Positions 8,630 through 16,832 of a stretch of 64,000 nt of DNA are shown here, one piece after another. Origin of the DNA: Sorangium cellulosum (GTDB lineage: Bacteria > Myxococcota_A > Polyangia > Polyangiales > Polyangiaceae); contig NZ_CP012670.1 of the NCBI RefSeq assembly GCF_004135735.1, positions 8,999,501 to 9,063,500 of the forward strand, read 5' to 3'. Numbering within the stretch: position 1 is the stretch's first letter; every line of letters starts with the position of its first letter. The notes under the pieces were generated by a model, which saw only the letters and a program-made list of their open reading frames with translations, was not told where the DNA came from and did no database searches. A program made the position numbers and the translations under genes.

Positions 8630-10159
8630 TCATGACGCCGCCGCCCCGGGGTGCGCCCCGGCCATCAGCAGCCCGAGCTCGGTCCGCGACACCTCCCCCG
8701 CCTCCCGCGTCGCCACGATCCCGCCCCGGGACATCACCGCGATCCGGTCCGACAGCGCCAGGATCTCGTCGAGCTCCGCCGAGACCAGGACCACGGCCGC
8801 CCCCGCGTCGCGCGCCGCCACGATCTCGCGGTGGATGTGCTCGATCGACCCCACGTCCACGCCCCGCGTCGGCTGGCTCGCCACGAGCAGCGTCACCGGG
8901 CGGCTCAGCTCGCGCGCGAGGATCACCTTCTGCTGGTTGCCGCCCGACAGCGCCGAGACGGGCGCCCCCGCGCCCGGCGCGCGGATGTCGAAGCGCTCGA
9001 TGAGCCGCCGCGCGTTCTCGTCGCGGGCCTCGTCGCGCAGCACGCCGCGCGCGGCGAACGGGGCCCGGTGGTAGGTGCAGAGCACCAGGTTGTCGGCGAC
9101 CGAGTACGACAGCACGAGCCCGTGGCGCTGCCGGTCCTCGGGGACGTGCGCGACGCCGCGCGAGAGGAGCGCGCGGGGCAGCGCGCCCGTGACGTCGTGC
9201 CCCCGGAGCAGCACGCGCCCGCTCCGGGGCGGCGAGAGGCCGGTCAGCGCCTCCACGAGCTCGGTCTGGCCGTTGCCCTGCACCCCGGCGACGCCCAGGA
9301 TCTCGCCGGCGCGCACCGAGAACGACACCTCGCGGACCACGTCGCCGCCAGCCCCGCGCCGGCCGGCCACGCAGAGGCGCTGCACGTCGAGCACGACGTC
9401 CCCGGGCTTCGCCGGCCCCCGGTCCACCTGGAGCGCGACCTCGCGCCCGACCATCATCGCCGCCAGGCCGCGCTCGTCCGTCTCCGCCGGCACCGCGGCG
9501 CCCACCACCCGCCCGGCGCGCATCACCGTCACCCGGTCGGCCACCGCGAGCACCTCCTTGAGCTTGTGCGTGATGAACAGCACCGACACGCCCCGCGCCG
9601 TGAGCCCCCGGAGCACGCGGAAGAGCTCCTCCGCCTCCTGCGGCGTGAGCACGGCCGTGGGCTCGTCGAGGATCAGGATCTCGGCCTCGCGGTAGAGCGC
9701 CTTGATGATCTCCACGCGCTGCTGCACGCCGACCGGCAGATCCTCGACGCGCGCGTCGGGATCGACCTCGAGCCCGTACCGCGCGGAGAGCGCGCGGACC
9801 TCGGCGCTCGCCCGCCGCCGGTCGAACAGGCCCCGGCGCACGGGCTCCGCGCCGAGCACGATGTTCTCGGCCACGGTGAATACCGGGATCAGCATGAAAT
9901 GCTGGTGCACCATGCCGATCCCGAGCGCTATCGCGTCGCTCGGCGAGCGCAGCGCGACGGGCCGGCCGCCCCGGCGGAGCTCGCCCTCGTCCGGGCGCGT
10001 CAGCCCGTAGAGGACGTTCATCAGGGTCGACTTGCCCGCGCCGTTCTCCCCGAGCAGCGCGTGGATCTCGCCCTTCCGGAGATCGAGATCCACCCGGTCG
10101 TTCGCCACCACGCCGGAGAACCGCTTGGTGATCCCCCGGGCCTCGAGCACGAGCGTCAC
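8630..10159 (-). CDS. ABC importer ATPase (BMP/simple-sugar type)
   Basis: A 509-aa duplicated ATPase of the RbsA/nucleoside-importer kind. The first domain has GENGAGKST, an LPVGVQQRVEI signature and LILDEPTAVL. The second has the degenerate GVQGNGQTE Walker A usual for this family and LSGGNQQKVILAREL. It energises uptake by the two permeases encoded just upstream. The start is GTG 10159, whose GTGA overlaps the stop of the preceding permease gene. An ATG-initiated in-frame extension upstream lies inside the permease gene and is rejected. Gene order (binding protein, permease, permease, ATPase) marks a complete importer operon. Confidence 0.93.
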   Translation of the reverse strand: MTLVLEARGITKRFSGVVANDRVDLDLRKGEIHALLGENGAGKSTLMNVLYGLTRPDEGELRRGGRPVALRSPSDAIALGIGMVHQHFMLIPVFTVAENIVLGAEPVRRGLFDRRRASAEVRALSARYGLEVDPDARVEDLPVGVQQRVEIIKALYREAEILILDEPTAVLTPQEAEELFRVLRGLTARGVSVLFITHKLKEVLAVADRVTVMRAGRVVGAAVPAETDERGLAAMMVGREVALQVDRGPAKPGDVVLDVQRLCVAGRRGAGGDVVREVSFSVRAGEILGVAGVQGNGQTELVEALTGLSPPRSGRVLLRGHDVTGALPRALLSRGVAHVPEDRQRHGLVLSYSVADNLVLCTYHRAPFAARGVLRDEARDENARRLIERFDIRAPGAGAPVSALSGGNQQKVILARELSRPVTLLVASQPTRGVDVGSIEHIHREIVAARDAGAAVVLVSAELDEILALSDRIAVMSRGGIVATREAGEVSRTELGLLMAGAHPGAAAS

Positions 10160-11238
10160 CTGTGCCCCTCCTCCTCGTACGGCTGGCCGTCGGCGGCCGG
10201 CGGGGTGGTCTTGCCGATGACGCCCGTGAGGATGAGCAGCGTGAGCAGGTACGGCACGAGCCCGACGACCGACGACTGCTGCAAAAACCCCCACGACGGC
10301 GGGATGAGGTCGCGGAAGAGCTGGAGGTTGATCTGGAACGCCTGCGCCGCGCCGAACACGAGCGCCGCCGCCCACGACCCGAGCGGCGTCCAGTCGCCGA
10401 AGATCATCGCCGCGAGGGCGATGAAGCCGCGGCCGTTCGTCATGAGCGGCTCGAACGACGGCACCGACTCCAGCGTGAAGTATGCCCCGCCGAGCCCCGC
10501 GATCGCGCCGCCGAGGACGACGTTGACGTAGCGCACGCGGGCCACGTCGATCCCCACCGTGGCGGCGGCGCGCGGGTGCTCGCCCACGGCGCGCGCGCGC
10601 AGGCCCCAGCGCGTGCGGAACAGCGCGAGGTGCAGGAGCCCGACCAGCGCGATCGCGGCGACCGCGATCGGCTGCTGCTCGAACACCGGGCCGACCACGG
10701 GCAGATCCGCGAGGAGCGGGACGCGCAGGCGCGGCAGCACGCCGGGCGCGTGCGGGACCTCGCCGCCGAACGCGCTGCCCGGCCCGAAGAAGAGCTGCCG
10801 GTTGAAGAAGCCGGTCATCCCCACGGCGAGCAGGTTGATCACCGTCCCCGCGAGGATCTGGTCCACCGCGAAGGTGACCGCGAGCGCGGCGAGCAACAGG
10901 CCGAGCGCCGCCCCGGTCGCGATCGCGATCGCGACGCCGAGCAGGAGGCTCGGCAGCGGCGGCAGGCCGAGGACCGCGCTCGCGTAGATCGACCCGAACC
11001 AGCCGGAGAACGCCGCCGCGAGCATCATCCCCTCGATGCCGAGGTTGACGACCCCGGCGCGCTCGCAGACGACGCCCGAGAGCGCCCCCAGGGTGAGCGG
11101 CGTGGCCACGGCGAGCGTGGTGGCCGCCATGCTGGCCACGATCGTGAGCGGCGGCACCCGCGACGCGCCGACCAGCGCCACGACGCCGACGAGCACGCTC
11201 ACGACCGCCGCGATGAATCCGTACCGCCTCAGGCCCAT
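10156..11238 (-). CDS. ABC importer permease (second subunit)
   Basis: A 360-aa inner-membrane permease of the BPD_transp_2 (branched-chain/ribose/nucleoside) family. About nine hydrophobic segments are visible. The conserved ERAGVVNLGIEGMML motif occurs near residue 80, and DWTPLGSW close to the C-terminus. It should form a heterodimeric channel with the permease encoded 34 bp upstream. The stop overlaps the GTG start of the ATPase gene. The C-terminal tail (PYEEEGHR) is short and polar. Confidence 0.92.
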   Translation of the reverse strand: MGLRRYGFIAAVVSVLVGVVALVGASRVPPLTIVASMAATTLAVATPLTLGALSGVVCERAGVVNLGIEGMMLAAAFSGWFGSIYASAVLGLPPLPSLLLGVAIAIATGAALGLLLAALAVTFAVDQILAGTVINLLAVGMTGFFNRQLFFGPGSAFGGEVPHAPGVLPRLRVPLLADLPVVGPVFEQQPIAVAAIALVGLLHLALFRTRWGLRARAVGEHPRAAATVGIDVARVRYVNVVLGGAIAGLGGAYFTLESVPSFEPLMTNGRGFIALAAMIFGDWTPLGSWAAALVFGAAQAFQINLQLFRDLIPPSWGFLQQSSVVGLVPYLLTLLILTGVIGKTTPPAADGQPYEEEGHR

Positions 11239-11272
11239 CTGCGCCCTGTCGCCCCTCTCGCCGTCCTGCCGC

Positions 11273-12454
11273 CTAGCCGCCCCAGCCGCGCGTGAGCACG
11301 AGCCGCTCGCGCTCGCCCCGGATCCGGTAGATGCGCCGGACCAGCGTGTCCGCCGCGACGAAGAGCAGGATGAGCGCCTGGATGACCGAGATCACGTCGA
11401 TCGGGATCTGGGTGAGGAACTGCATCCGGGTCGCGCCGCTGCGCATCGCGCTGAACAGGAGGGCCGCGAGCACGGTCCCGCCCGGGTGCGCCTTGCCGAG
11501 CAGGGCGATGGCGATCGCGTCGAAGCCGTAGCCCTGCGAGAACCCGAGCTCGTGCCGGTGGTGCAGCGCGCTCACCTCGAGCGCGCCGGCGAGCCCGGCG
11601 AGCGCGCCCGAGAGCGCCATGGTCACGATCACGGTGCGGCTCACGCGCACGCCGGCGTAGCGCGCCGCGTCCGGGTTCTGCCCGGCGGTGCGGATCTCGA
11701 AGCCGAAGGCCGTCCGCCGGAGCCCCCACCCGACGAGCGCCGCCGCGAGCAGCGCGAGCGGGAAGCCCCAGTGCAGCCGGAAGCCGTCGACGAGCGCGGG
11801 CAGCCGCGCGCTCTCGTCGATGAGCGGCGAGCGGGACAGCACGTTGCCCGGGGCGGGATCCTTCATCGGGCCGTTCAGCAGGAAGCTGACCGCGTTGAGG
11901 GCGACGTAATTGAGCATGATCGTGCTGATCACCTCGTGCCCCCCGGCGCGCGCCTTGATCCACCCGGGCGCCGCGCCCCACAGCGCGCCCGCGAGCGCGC
12001 CGAGGAGGAGCGTCGCGGGGAGGTGCAGCGCGGCCGGCAGGTCCGCGCCGAGGAGCCGCGGCAGGGAGTGGCCCGCCCACGCGGCCGACAGCGCCCCGAG
12101 CGCGAGCTGCCCCTCGGCGCCGATGTTGAACAGGCCGCCCCTGAACGCCAGCGAGACCGAAAGGCCCGCGAGGATGTACGGCGTCGCCCACACGAGCGTC
12201 TCGCTCACGGCCCGCGGCGACCCGAAGGCGCCCTCGGCCATGCCGGCGTAGGCGTCGAGCGGGTTGCCCCCGGCCAGGGCGATGAGGACGCCGCCCAGGA
12301 TCATCGCGGTGAGCACCGACAGGGCGGGCAGGCGCAGCGGTTCGAGCCACCGGAGCAGCGGCTCGAGCCGCCGGCGCAGCGGGTCGAGCCGCTGGAGCAG
12401 CGGGTCGAGCCGCCGGCGCAGCGGCTGGAGCCGCCGGATCAGCCTCTCGCGCAT
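11273..12454 (-). CDS. ABC importer permease (first subunit) with heptad N-terminus
   Basis: A 393-aa permease of the same family as its neighbour: about eight to nine membrane segments and the FRGGLFNIGAEGQL motif near residue 105. The first ~40 residues are unusual, a run of seven-residue units of the form LDPLRRR or LEPLLRW, very basic and encoded by a 21-bp tandem repeat. Family members normally begin directly with a membrane helix, so this is a cytoplasmic amphipathic extension. The start ATG lies 31 bp after the stop of the binding-protein gene. Confidence 0.9.
   Translation of the reverse strand: MRERLIRRLQPLRRRLDPLLQRLDPLRRRLEPLLRWLEPLRLPALSVLTAMILGGVLIALAGGNPLDAYAGMAEGAFGSPRAVSETLVWATPYILAGLSVSLAFRGGLFNIGAEGQLALGALSAAWAGHSLPRLLGADLPAALHLPATLLLGALAGALWGAAPGWIKARAGGHEVISTIMLNYVALNAVSFLLNGPMKDPAPGNVLSRSPLIDESARLPALVDGFRLHWGFPLALLAAALVGWGLRRTAFGFEIRTAGQNPDAARYAGVRVSRTVIVTMALSGALAGLAGALEVSALHHRHELGFSQGYGFDAIAIALLGKAHPGGTVLAALLFSAMRSGATRMQFLTQIPIDVISVIQALILLFVAADTLVRRIYRIRGERERLVLTRGWGG
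12332..12436. repeat. 21-bp tandem repeat (5 units) in permease gene
   Basis: Five 21-bp units alternate between forms beginning gcgcagc and gagcagc, each followed by a gtcgagccgc-like core. They encode the heptad N-terminus of the first permease on the minus strand. The period is a multiple of three, so unit changes would keep the frame. Confidence 0.85.
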
Positions 12455-12485
12455 GCCTGGGACTCCGGAGAGGTCACGGGAGAGA

Positions 12486-13529
12486 TCACTGGCCCGGCTT
12501 GGTGGGCGGCACGTTCGTCTTGAGCGTCCCGTCGAGGAGCGCTTTCCTGAGCTCCTCCATCTTCGCCTTCACCTCGGCCGGGACCTTGCTGTCGAGATCG
12601 TGATACGGCGCGTACCCCGATTTGCCCTGGAAGTTGCCGCTCGGCAGCTTGCCGTCCTTCGCCATCCTGATGAGGTCGAAGGTGCCCTCGGCGATGAGCT
12701 TGACGGCGCTGGAGAGGATGACCTTCTGGGCCTCGGGCACCGTGTAGTACTGGTCGGTGTCGACGCCGATGGCATAGACGCCCTTCGTGGCCGCGCCGAG
12801 CAGGGCGCCGTTGCCGGTCTTGCCGCCGCCGCCGAAGACGATGTCGACGCCCTTGTCGATCATCGAGACCGCGGTGGTCTTGCCCCACTCGGGGTCGGTG
12901 AACGTCTTATCGAACCCGACGTCGTTGTGATAGACGATGCTGAGCTCGATGTCCGGCTTCACGTGGCGCGCGCCGGCGCGGAACCCCTCGCCGAAGCGCC
13001 ACACGGGCGGGACGGCGTCGGTGGCGAGCACCGCGCCGATCTTGCCGGATTTCGAGACCATGGCCGCGAGGGCGCCCACGAGGAAGCCGCCGTGGTCCTC
13101 GGGGAAGACGAGGCCGACGACGTTCGGCTTCTCGGCGCCGGGGTTCTGGAACTGGTCGATCCCGATGAACCTCACGTCCTTGTACTGCGCGGCCGCGCCG
13201 TGGGTGGCCTCGGTGAGGCCGAAGCCGGACGTGACGATGACGTCGTACTTCTCGTCGGCGAAGGTCCCGATGTTCTTGGGGTAGTCCTTCGGATCGGTGG
13301 TCTCGATGTACTGGGTCGTGGCGCCGAGCTCCTTCTGAGCCCGCTGGATCGCCTCCCACGCCGACTGGTTGAACGACTTGTCGTCGATCTTGCCCATGTC
13401 GGTCACGAGGCCCACGCAGAACACCTCGGGGCTCGCGCAGTCGGCCTTCTTCTTGTCGCGGGAGCACGCCGGGAGCGCGCCGGCCAGGGCCAGAAGGACG
13501 ACAATCGCGAGGCGCCGCTGCTTCAACAT
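12486..13529 (-). CDS. BMP-family substrate-binding lipoprotein
   Basis: A 347-aa BmpA/PnrA-like periplasmic binding lipoprotein. The signal peptide ends GALPAC, with lipidation at Cys22. The mature part starts VCVGLVTDMGKIDDKSFNQS, the family's ligand-pocket motif (D, K, SFNQ). Later motifs include SGFGLTEATH and VFGGGGKTG. Known BMP proteins bind purine nucleosides, so nucleoside uptake is the likely role of the whole operon. ATG 13529 is chosen because it begins the signal peptide and is preceded by AAGGAG at good spacing. It is the first gene of the importer operon. Confidence 0.93.
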   Translation of the reverse strand: MLKQRRLAIVVLLALAGALPACSRDKKKADCASPEVFCVGLVTDMGKIDDKSFNQSAWEAIQRAQKELGATTQYIETTDPKDYPKNIGTFADEKYDVIVTSGFGLTEATHGAAAQYKDVRFIGIDQFQNPGAEKPNVVGLVFPEDHGGFLVGALAAMVSKSGKIGAVLATDAVPPVWRFGEGFRAGARHVKPDIELSIVYHNDVGFDKTFTDPEWGKTTAVSMIDKGVDIVFGGGGKTGNGALLGAATKGVYAIGVDTDQYYTVPEAQKVILSSAVKLIAEGTFDLIRMAKDGKLPSGNFQGKSGYAPYHDLDSKVPAEVKAKMEELRKALLDGTLKTNVPPTKPGQ

Positions 13530-13795
13530 GCCAGATCTCCTTGGAGGGGCCGCATTGGACACCGGGCCGCGCACCGAGGCAACCACGGCATCGCACCGGC
13601 GCACCTTGGCACACGCGAGCGTGGCGGTCCGGTGTCCTGCGCCGGCGCTGGCGTCGACCGAGCTCGTCCCTGGCCAGGTCGCGCGCGCTGGAAGCAACTT
13701 TTTCTGGTCGAGCGTTGTCACAGCCGAGCGGTGGCGCCCGATGAGCCCGGGGGGTGGGCCGCGGGGACGCGCGCCTGCCCTGAGGAGGTCTTTCC

Positions 13796-14473
13796 ATGAA
13801 CGGTCCTGCCGTCCGAGTCTCGCTGTGTCTTGCGCTCGCCTCGTCCGTCTTCGTCGCCTCGGGCGACGCGTCGGCCTGCGGTGGCGTGGAGGTGATGCCC
13901 GCCATCGACCACCGGGTGATGGGGGTCGCCCGTGCCGAGCAGGCGCTGCGCGACGGCCGGCTCGCCGCCGCCGCCGGGAGCGTGATCCGCATGTTCCCCG
14001 AGATCCGTCGGATCTCCCACGGCCAAGATCCGCTGCTCAACCGCGCCTTCCGCGTCCTCGCCGTGGCGGCGGCGCGCGCGGAGGGGGCGCTCGGGGTCGG
14101 CGCGGAGGTGCCGCGCGCGCTGCTGGGCGCGTGGGGCGGGACCTCGGCCGAGGATCGCCGTGCGAACATCGACTGGTCGATCCGCACGCTCCAGCGGCTG
14201 AACGAGCAGCGGAAGAACGACCCGGCGCTCCAGGGCGACCTGGGCGAGGCGCTCGCCAGGGCGCCGGAGCGCCGCGGCGAGGCGCTCCGGCTGCTCGGGG
14301 GTCTGGCGGAGAGGGATCTCCTGGCGAGCCCCGAGGCGTACGCGGCCCTGGCGCGGCTGCGCGCGCTCTCGGGCGACGGCGCAGGGCACGACGCCGCGGC
14401 GAGCCGCTGCGAGGCGATGGCGAAGAACACGGCCCTCTGCCGGACGAGCGGCGCGACCGGGCCGCAGAGCTGA
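13796..14473 (+). CDS. Secreted helical protein of unknown function
   Basis: A 225-aa protein with a signal peptide ending near ASGDASACGG. The mature protein is Arg/Ala/Leu-rich and looks like paired helices resembling TPR or SEL1 units (RAEQALRDGRLAAAA, ALARLRALSGDG); no confident family. It stops 5 bp before the first ATG of the cytochrome c gene, so the two are probably one operon. AGGAGG lies just upstream of the ATG. It is divergent from the importer operon across a 266-bp gap that must hold both promoters. Confidence 0.75.
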   Translation: MNGPAVRVSLCLALASSVFVASGDASACGGVEVMPAIDHRVMGVARAEQALRDGRLAAAAGSVIRMFPEIRRISHGQDPLLNRAFRVLAVAAARAEGALGVGAEVPRALLGAWGGTSAEDRRANIDWSIRTLQRLNEQRKNDPALQGDLGEALARAPERRGEALRLLGGLAERDLLASPEAYAALARLRALSGDGAGHDAAASRCEAMAKNTALCRTSGATGPQS

Positions 14474-14478
14474 CGCCG

Positions 14479-15945
14479 ATGCGCCCCCGTCCGATGCTCG
14501 CCCGCTCGATGGGCCCCCGCGCGATGGGCACCTGTCCGATGCCCGCCCGCTCGATGGGCCCCCGCGCGATGGGCACCTGTCCGACGCTCGCCCGCTCGAC
14601 GCGCCCCCGCGCGATGGGCACCACTCCGACGCTCGACCGCGCGACGCGCGCGCGTCCGCTGCTCGCCGCGCTGGTCGCGCTCGCCGCGGGCGCCGCCGCG
14701 TGCACTTCCGGGGACGCGAGGGGGCCCGCGCCCGCCGCGCCGCCGGCGGCGCAGGACGACGGCGCGGCGGGCACGCCGGCGGCGGCCGCCGCCATGGCCG
14801 GGAGCGGGGCCGTGGAAGCGGCGCCCGCCGGGGATCCGGAGCGCGGGCGGCGGCTCGTCGCCGAGTTTCAATGCAACCGCTGCCATGACGGAACAGGGCT
14901 GGCGCCCGCGCCGCGCGAGGCCCATTGCGTGGCGTGCCACCAGGACATCGCCGCCGGTCGGTTCCAGGCGCCGGCCGCGGCGATGAAGCGGTGGAACGAG
15001 CACCTCGTGCTGCTGCGCGAGGTGCCGTCGCTCGAGGCGCTCGGCGACCGGGTGCGCGGCGGCTGGATCCGCGGGTTCCTGCTGGATCCGCGCGATATCC
15101 GGCCGCGGCTCCACGCGACGATGCCGCGGCTCCCGCTCGGCCCCGAGCAGGCGGCGGACATCGCGGCCTACCTCACGCGCGATCGCCGCGCGCTGCCGCC
15201 CGTGTCGCTCGAGGGCGCGAGCGCGGCGCGGGGGCGCGCGCTCTACGAGGCCAAGGGGTGCGGCACCTGCCATGCCTTCACCGGGGTGGCCGGGGTGACG
15301 GCGGTCGCGCCGGTGCGGCCAGGGGAGAAGGAGACCCGCGCCGTGGGGGCGCTGGCGCCGGACCTCCGGGTCGCGCGCGATCGCATGGAGCCGGAGAGCC
15401 TCGTCGCGTGGCTGCTCGATCCCGCGGCGATCAAGCCCGGCACGCCGATGCCCAGGCTGCCGATGTCGCCCGCGGAGGCGCGGGATCTCGCGGCGTTCGT
15501 CCTGACCGCGCCGCTCGCGCCGCGCGTGCCGGAGCGGGTGCCCGACAGGCTGCCTGTCCTGACGCGGCGGGTGACCTATGAAGAGGTGGATCGGCGGGTC
15601 TTTCGCGTCACGTGCCGGCATTGCCACTCCGAGCCCGATTACGCGCTCGGCGACGGCGGACCTGGCAACACCGGGGGGTTCGGGTTCAAGCCGCGCGGGC
15701 TGAACCTCGCCACCTACGAGGGGATCGCCGCGGGCTACATCGACGATCACGGCGAGCGGCGGAGCGTCTTCGCCGCCGGGCCAGGCGGCCGATCGCGGCT
15801 GGTCGCGGCGCTCGTGGCGCGTCAAGCGGAGGAGGCAGGCCACCCCGATCCGGCGGTGCGCGGCATGCCGCTCGGCCTGCCCGCCCTCGGTCCGGAGGAG
15901 ATCCAGCTCGTCGAGAGCTGGATCGCGCAGGGACGCCCTCAGTAG
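14479..15945 (+). CDS. Tetrahaem cytochrome c lipoprotein
   Basis: Four CxxCH motifs are visible: CNRCH (codon at 14872), CVACH (14926), CGTCH (15259) and CRHCH (15613), so four c-type haems are expected. MPRLPL and MPRLPM segments downstream of haem sites could supply axial Met ligands. A lipobox GAAAC precedes the mature part, so it is probably anchored in a membrane facing the periplasm and passes electrons there. The start is uncertain. ATG 14479 follows the previous stop by 5 bp (488 aa) but reads through a 45-bp repeat with many ATGs. ATG 14614 (443 aa) gives a much more normal lipoprotein signal peptide and may be the true start. Confidence 0.87.
   Translation: MRPRPMLARSMGPRAMGTCPMPARSMGPRAMGTCPTLARSTRPRAMGTTPTLDRATRARPLLAALVALAAGAAACTSGDARGPAPAAPPAAQDDGAAGTPAAAAAMAGSGAVEAAPAGDPERGRRLVAEFQCNRCHDGTGLAPAPREAHCVACHQDIAAGRFQAPAAAMKRWNEHLVLLREVPSLEALGDRVRGGWIRGFLLDPRDIRPRLHATMPRLPLGPEQAADIAAYLTRDRRALPPVSLEGASAARGRALYEAKGCGTCHAFTGVAGVTAVAPVRPGEKETRAVGALAPDLRVARDRMEPESLVAWLLDPAAIKPGTPMPRLPMSPAEARDLAAFVLTAPLAPRVPERVPDRLPVLTRRVTYEEVDRRVFRVTCRHCHSEPDYALGDGGPGNTGGFGFKPRGLNLATYEGIAAGYIDDHGERRSVFAAGPGGRSRLVAALVARQAEEAGHPDPAVRGMPLGLPALGPEEIQLVESWIAQGRPQ
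14494..14643. repeat. 45-bp tandem repeat at the cytochrome gene start
   Basis: Three full 45-bp units (14494, 14539, 14584) and a decayed fourth. Each unit reads in frame as M/T-L/P-ARS-M-GPRA-MGT-x-P, so it offers several in-frame ATG codons before the lipoprotein signal peptide. The first two units are almost identical; the later ones have lost ATGs. Confidence 0.85.
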
Positions 15946-16275
15946 CGCGCGGCGGCCTCGCGGCAGCGCGCGGCGGCCTCGCGGCAGCGCGCGGCGGCCG
16001 CGAGGCCGGGGCGAGGCGGCGCGCGCTCGACGAATGGCATCGGCGAATCAGATGACCCACGAGGGACGCGCGGGGCAGGATCTCGGAGGACGACCTCGAC
16101 GCAGCGCTCGCGGCGCTCGCCGATCGGACGAGGCGCGAGGAGGTGCTCGTGGCGACGCCCCGGCGGCAGGGCTGCCGAGGTCGCACGCTGGCCGTCGGAG
16201 CCTGTGTCCGGGGCGTCCGCGCACGGCGTGGCGGGGTCCACGCCACCGGGAGGGAAGCCTGCCGAAAGTCGCGGG

Positions 16276-16470
16276 GCTGAATTGAAATTCAAATCGAGGC
16301 TGCCAACAGCCTCCGCGCTGGACCGAAATCCAGATCCGAGGCTGCCGACAGCCTCCGGGCTGAATTGAAATTCAAACCCGAGGCTGCCGACAGCCTCCGG
16401 GCTGAACCGAAATCCAGACCCGAGGCTGCCGACAGCCTCCGGGCTGAATTGAAATTCAAACCCGAGGCTG
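16276..16470. repeat. Alternating 42-bp hairpin repeats (84-bp higher order)
   Basis: About 4.6 units of 42 bp alternate between type A (core gaattgaaattcaa) and type B (core gaaccgaaatccag), each followed by the same gaggctgccgacagcctc. That second part is a perfect 7-bp inverted repeat around CCGA, and the A core contains GAATT/AATTC. The array is therefore a series of small hairpins. It is much more AT-rich in the A cores than its surroundings. Confidence 0.88.
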
Positions 16471-16655
16471 CAGGCATCTGTGATGCCGAACAATTCCTGC
16501 ACCGCTGTAGCATCGGATGGTCTTCAGCGCTCCGGTTGGCCGGATGCCAAGGGGCGGGTGCGCTGGCCCGAGCGCTGCGTGCCCCACGACGGCAGCGTAC
16601 CGCCCGCTGGACGCGGTGAGGCAAGAGGGCCGCAACGCGGAGGTGCTGGTCGGCG

Positions 16656-16749
16656 ACCCGACCCATGTTTCAGACGCAGCGAGGAGTGCCTCGCCCAGGG
16701 CAACCCGACCCATGTTTCAGGCGCAACGAGGAGCGCCTCGCTCAGCGCA
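16656..16749. repeat. 47-bp direct repeat pair
   Basis: Two adjacent 47-bp copies start acccgacccatgtttcag and differ at a few positions. Each ends in an imperfect cgaggag/gcctcg inverted repeat. The end of the second copy runs directly into the segment that is also duplicated upstream of the second rpn gene. Confidence 0.8.
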
Positions 16750-16832
16750 ATCTGTGATCGCGGCGCAAGCGCCCCCGGAATTCATGGGTGGAGCCTCACC
16801 GCCGGCGCGTAGCGCCCGCGGGGGCCGACCCC

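Larger units (their letters stand above)
15946..16832. other. Gene-free repeat-rich stretch
   Basis: 887 bp between the cytochrome gene and the first rpn gene. It starts with about three copies of a 20-21-bp GC-rich unit (15948-16010). A degenerate coding-like stretch around 16075-16260 (ISEDDLDAALAAL-like in one frame) has no proper start. A 42-bp hairpin repeat array and a 47-bp direct repeat pair follow. Long open frames here come from repeat periods divisible by three and are not believed to be genes. Confidence 0.6.

Noticed and set aside
16276..16470. CRISPR-like regular array
   Set aside because: Units are contiguous with no unique spacers, and no cas genes are present.
15939..16502. 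Minus-strand frame with 14-residue SPEAVGSLG-type repeats
   Set aside because: The 42-bp repeat is open in several frames on both strands, and the rest of the frame has no coding character.
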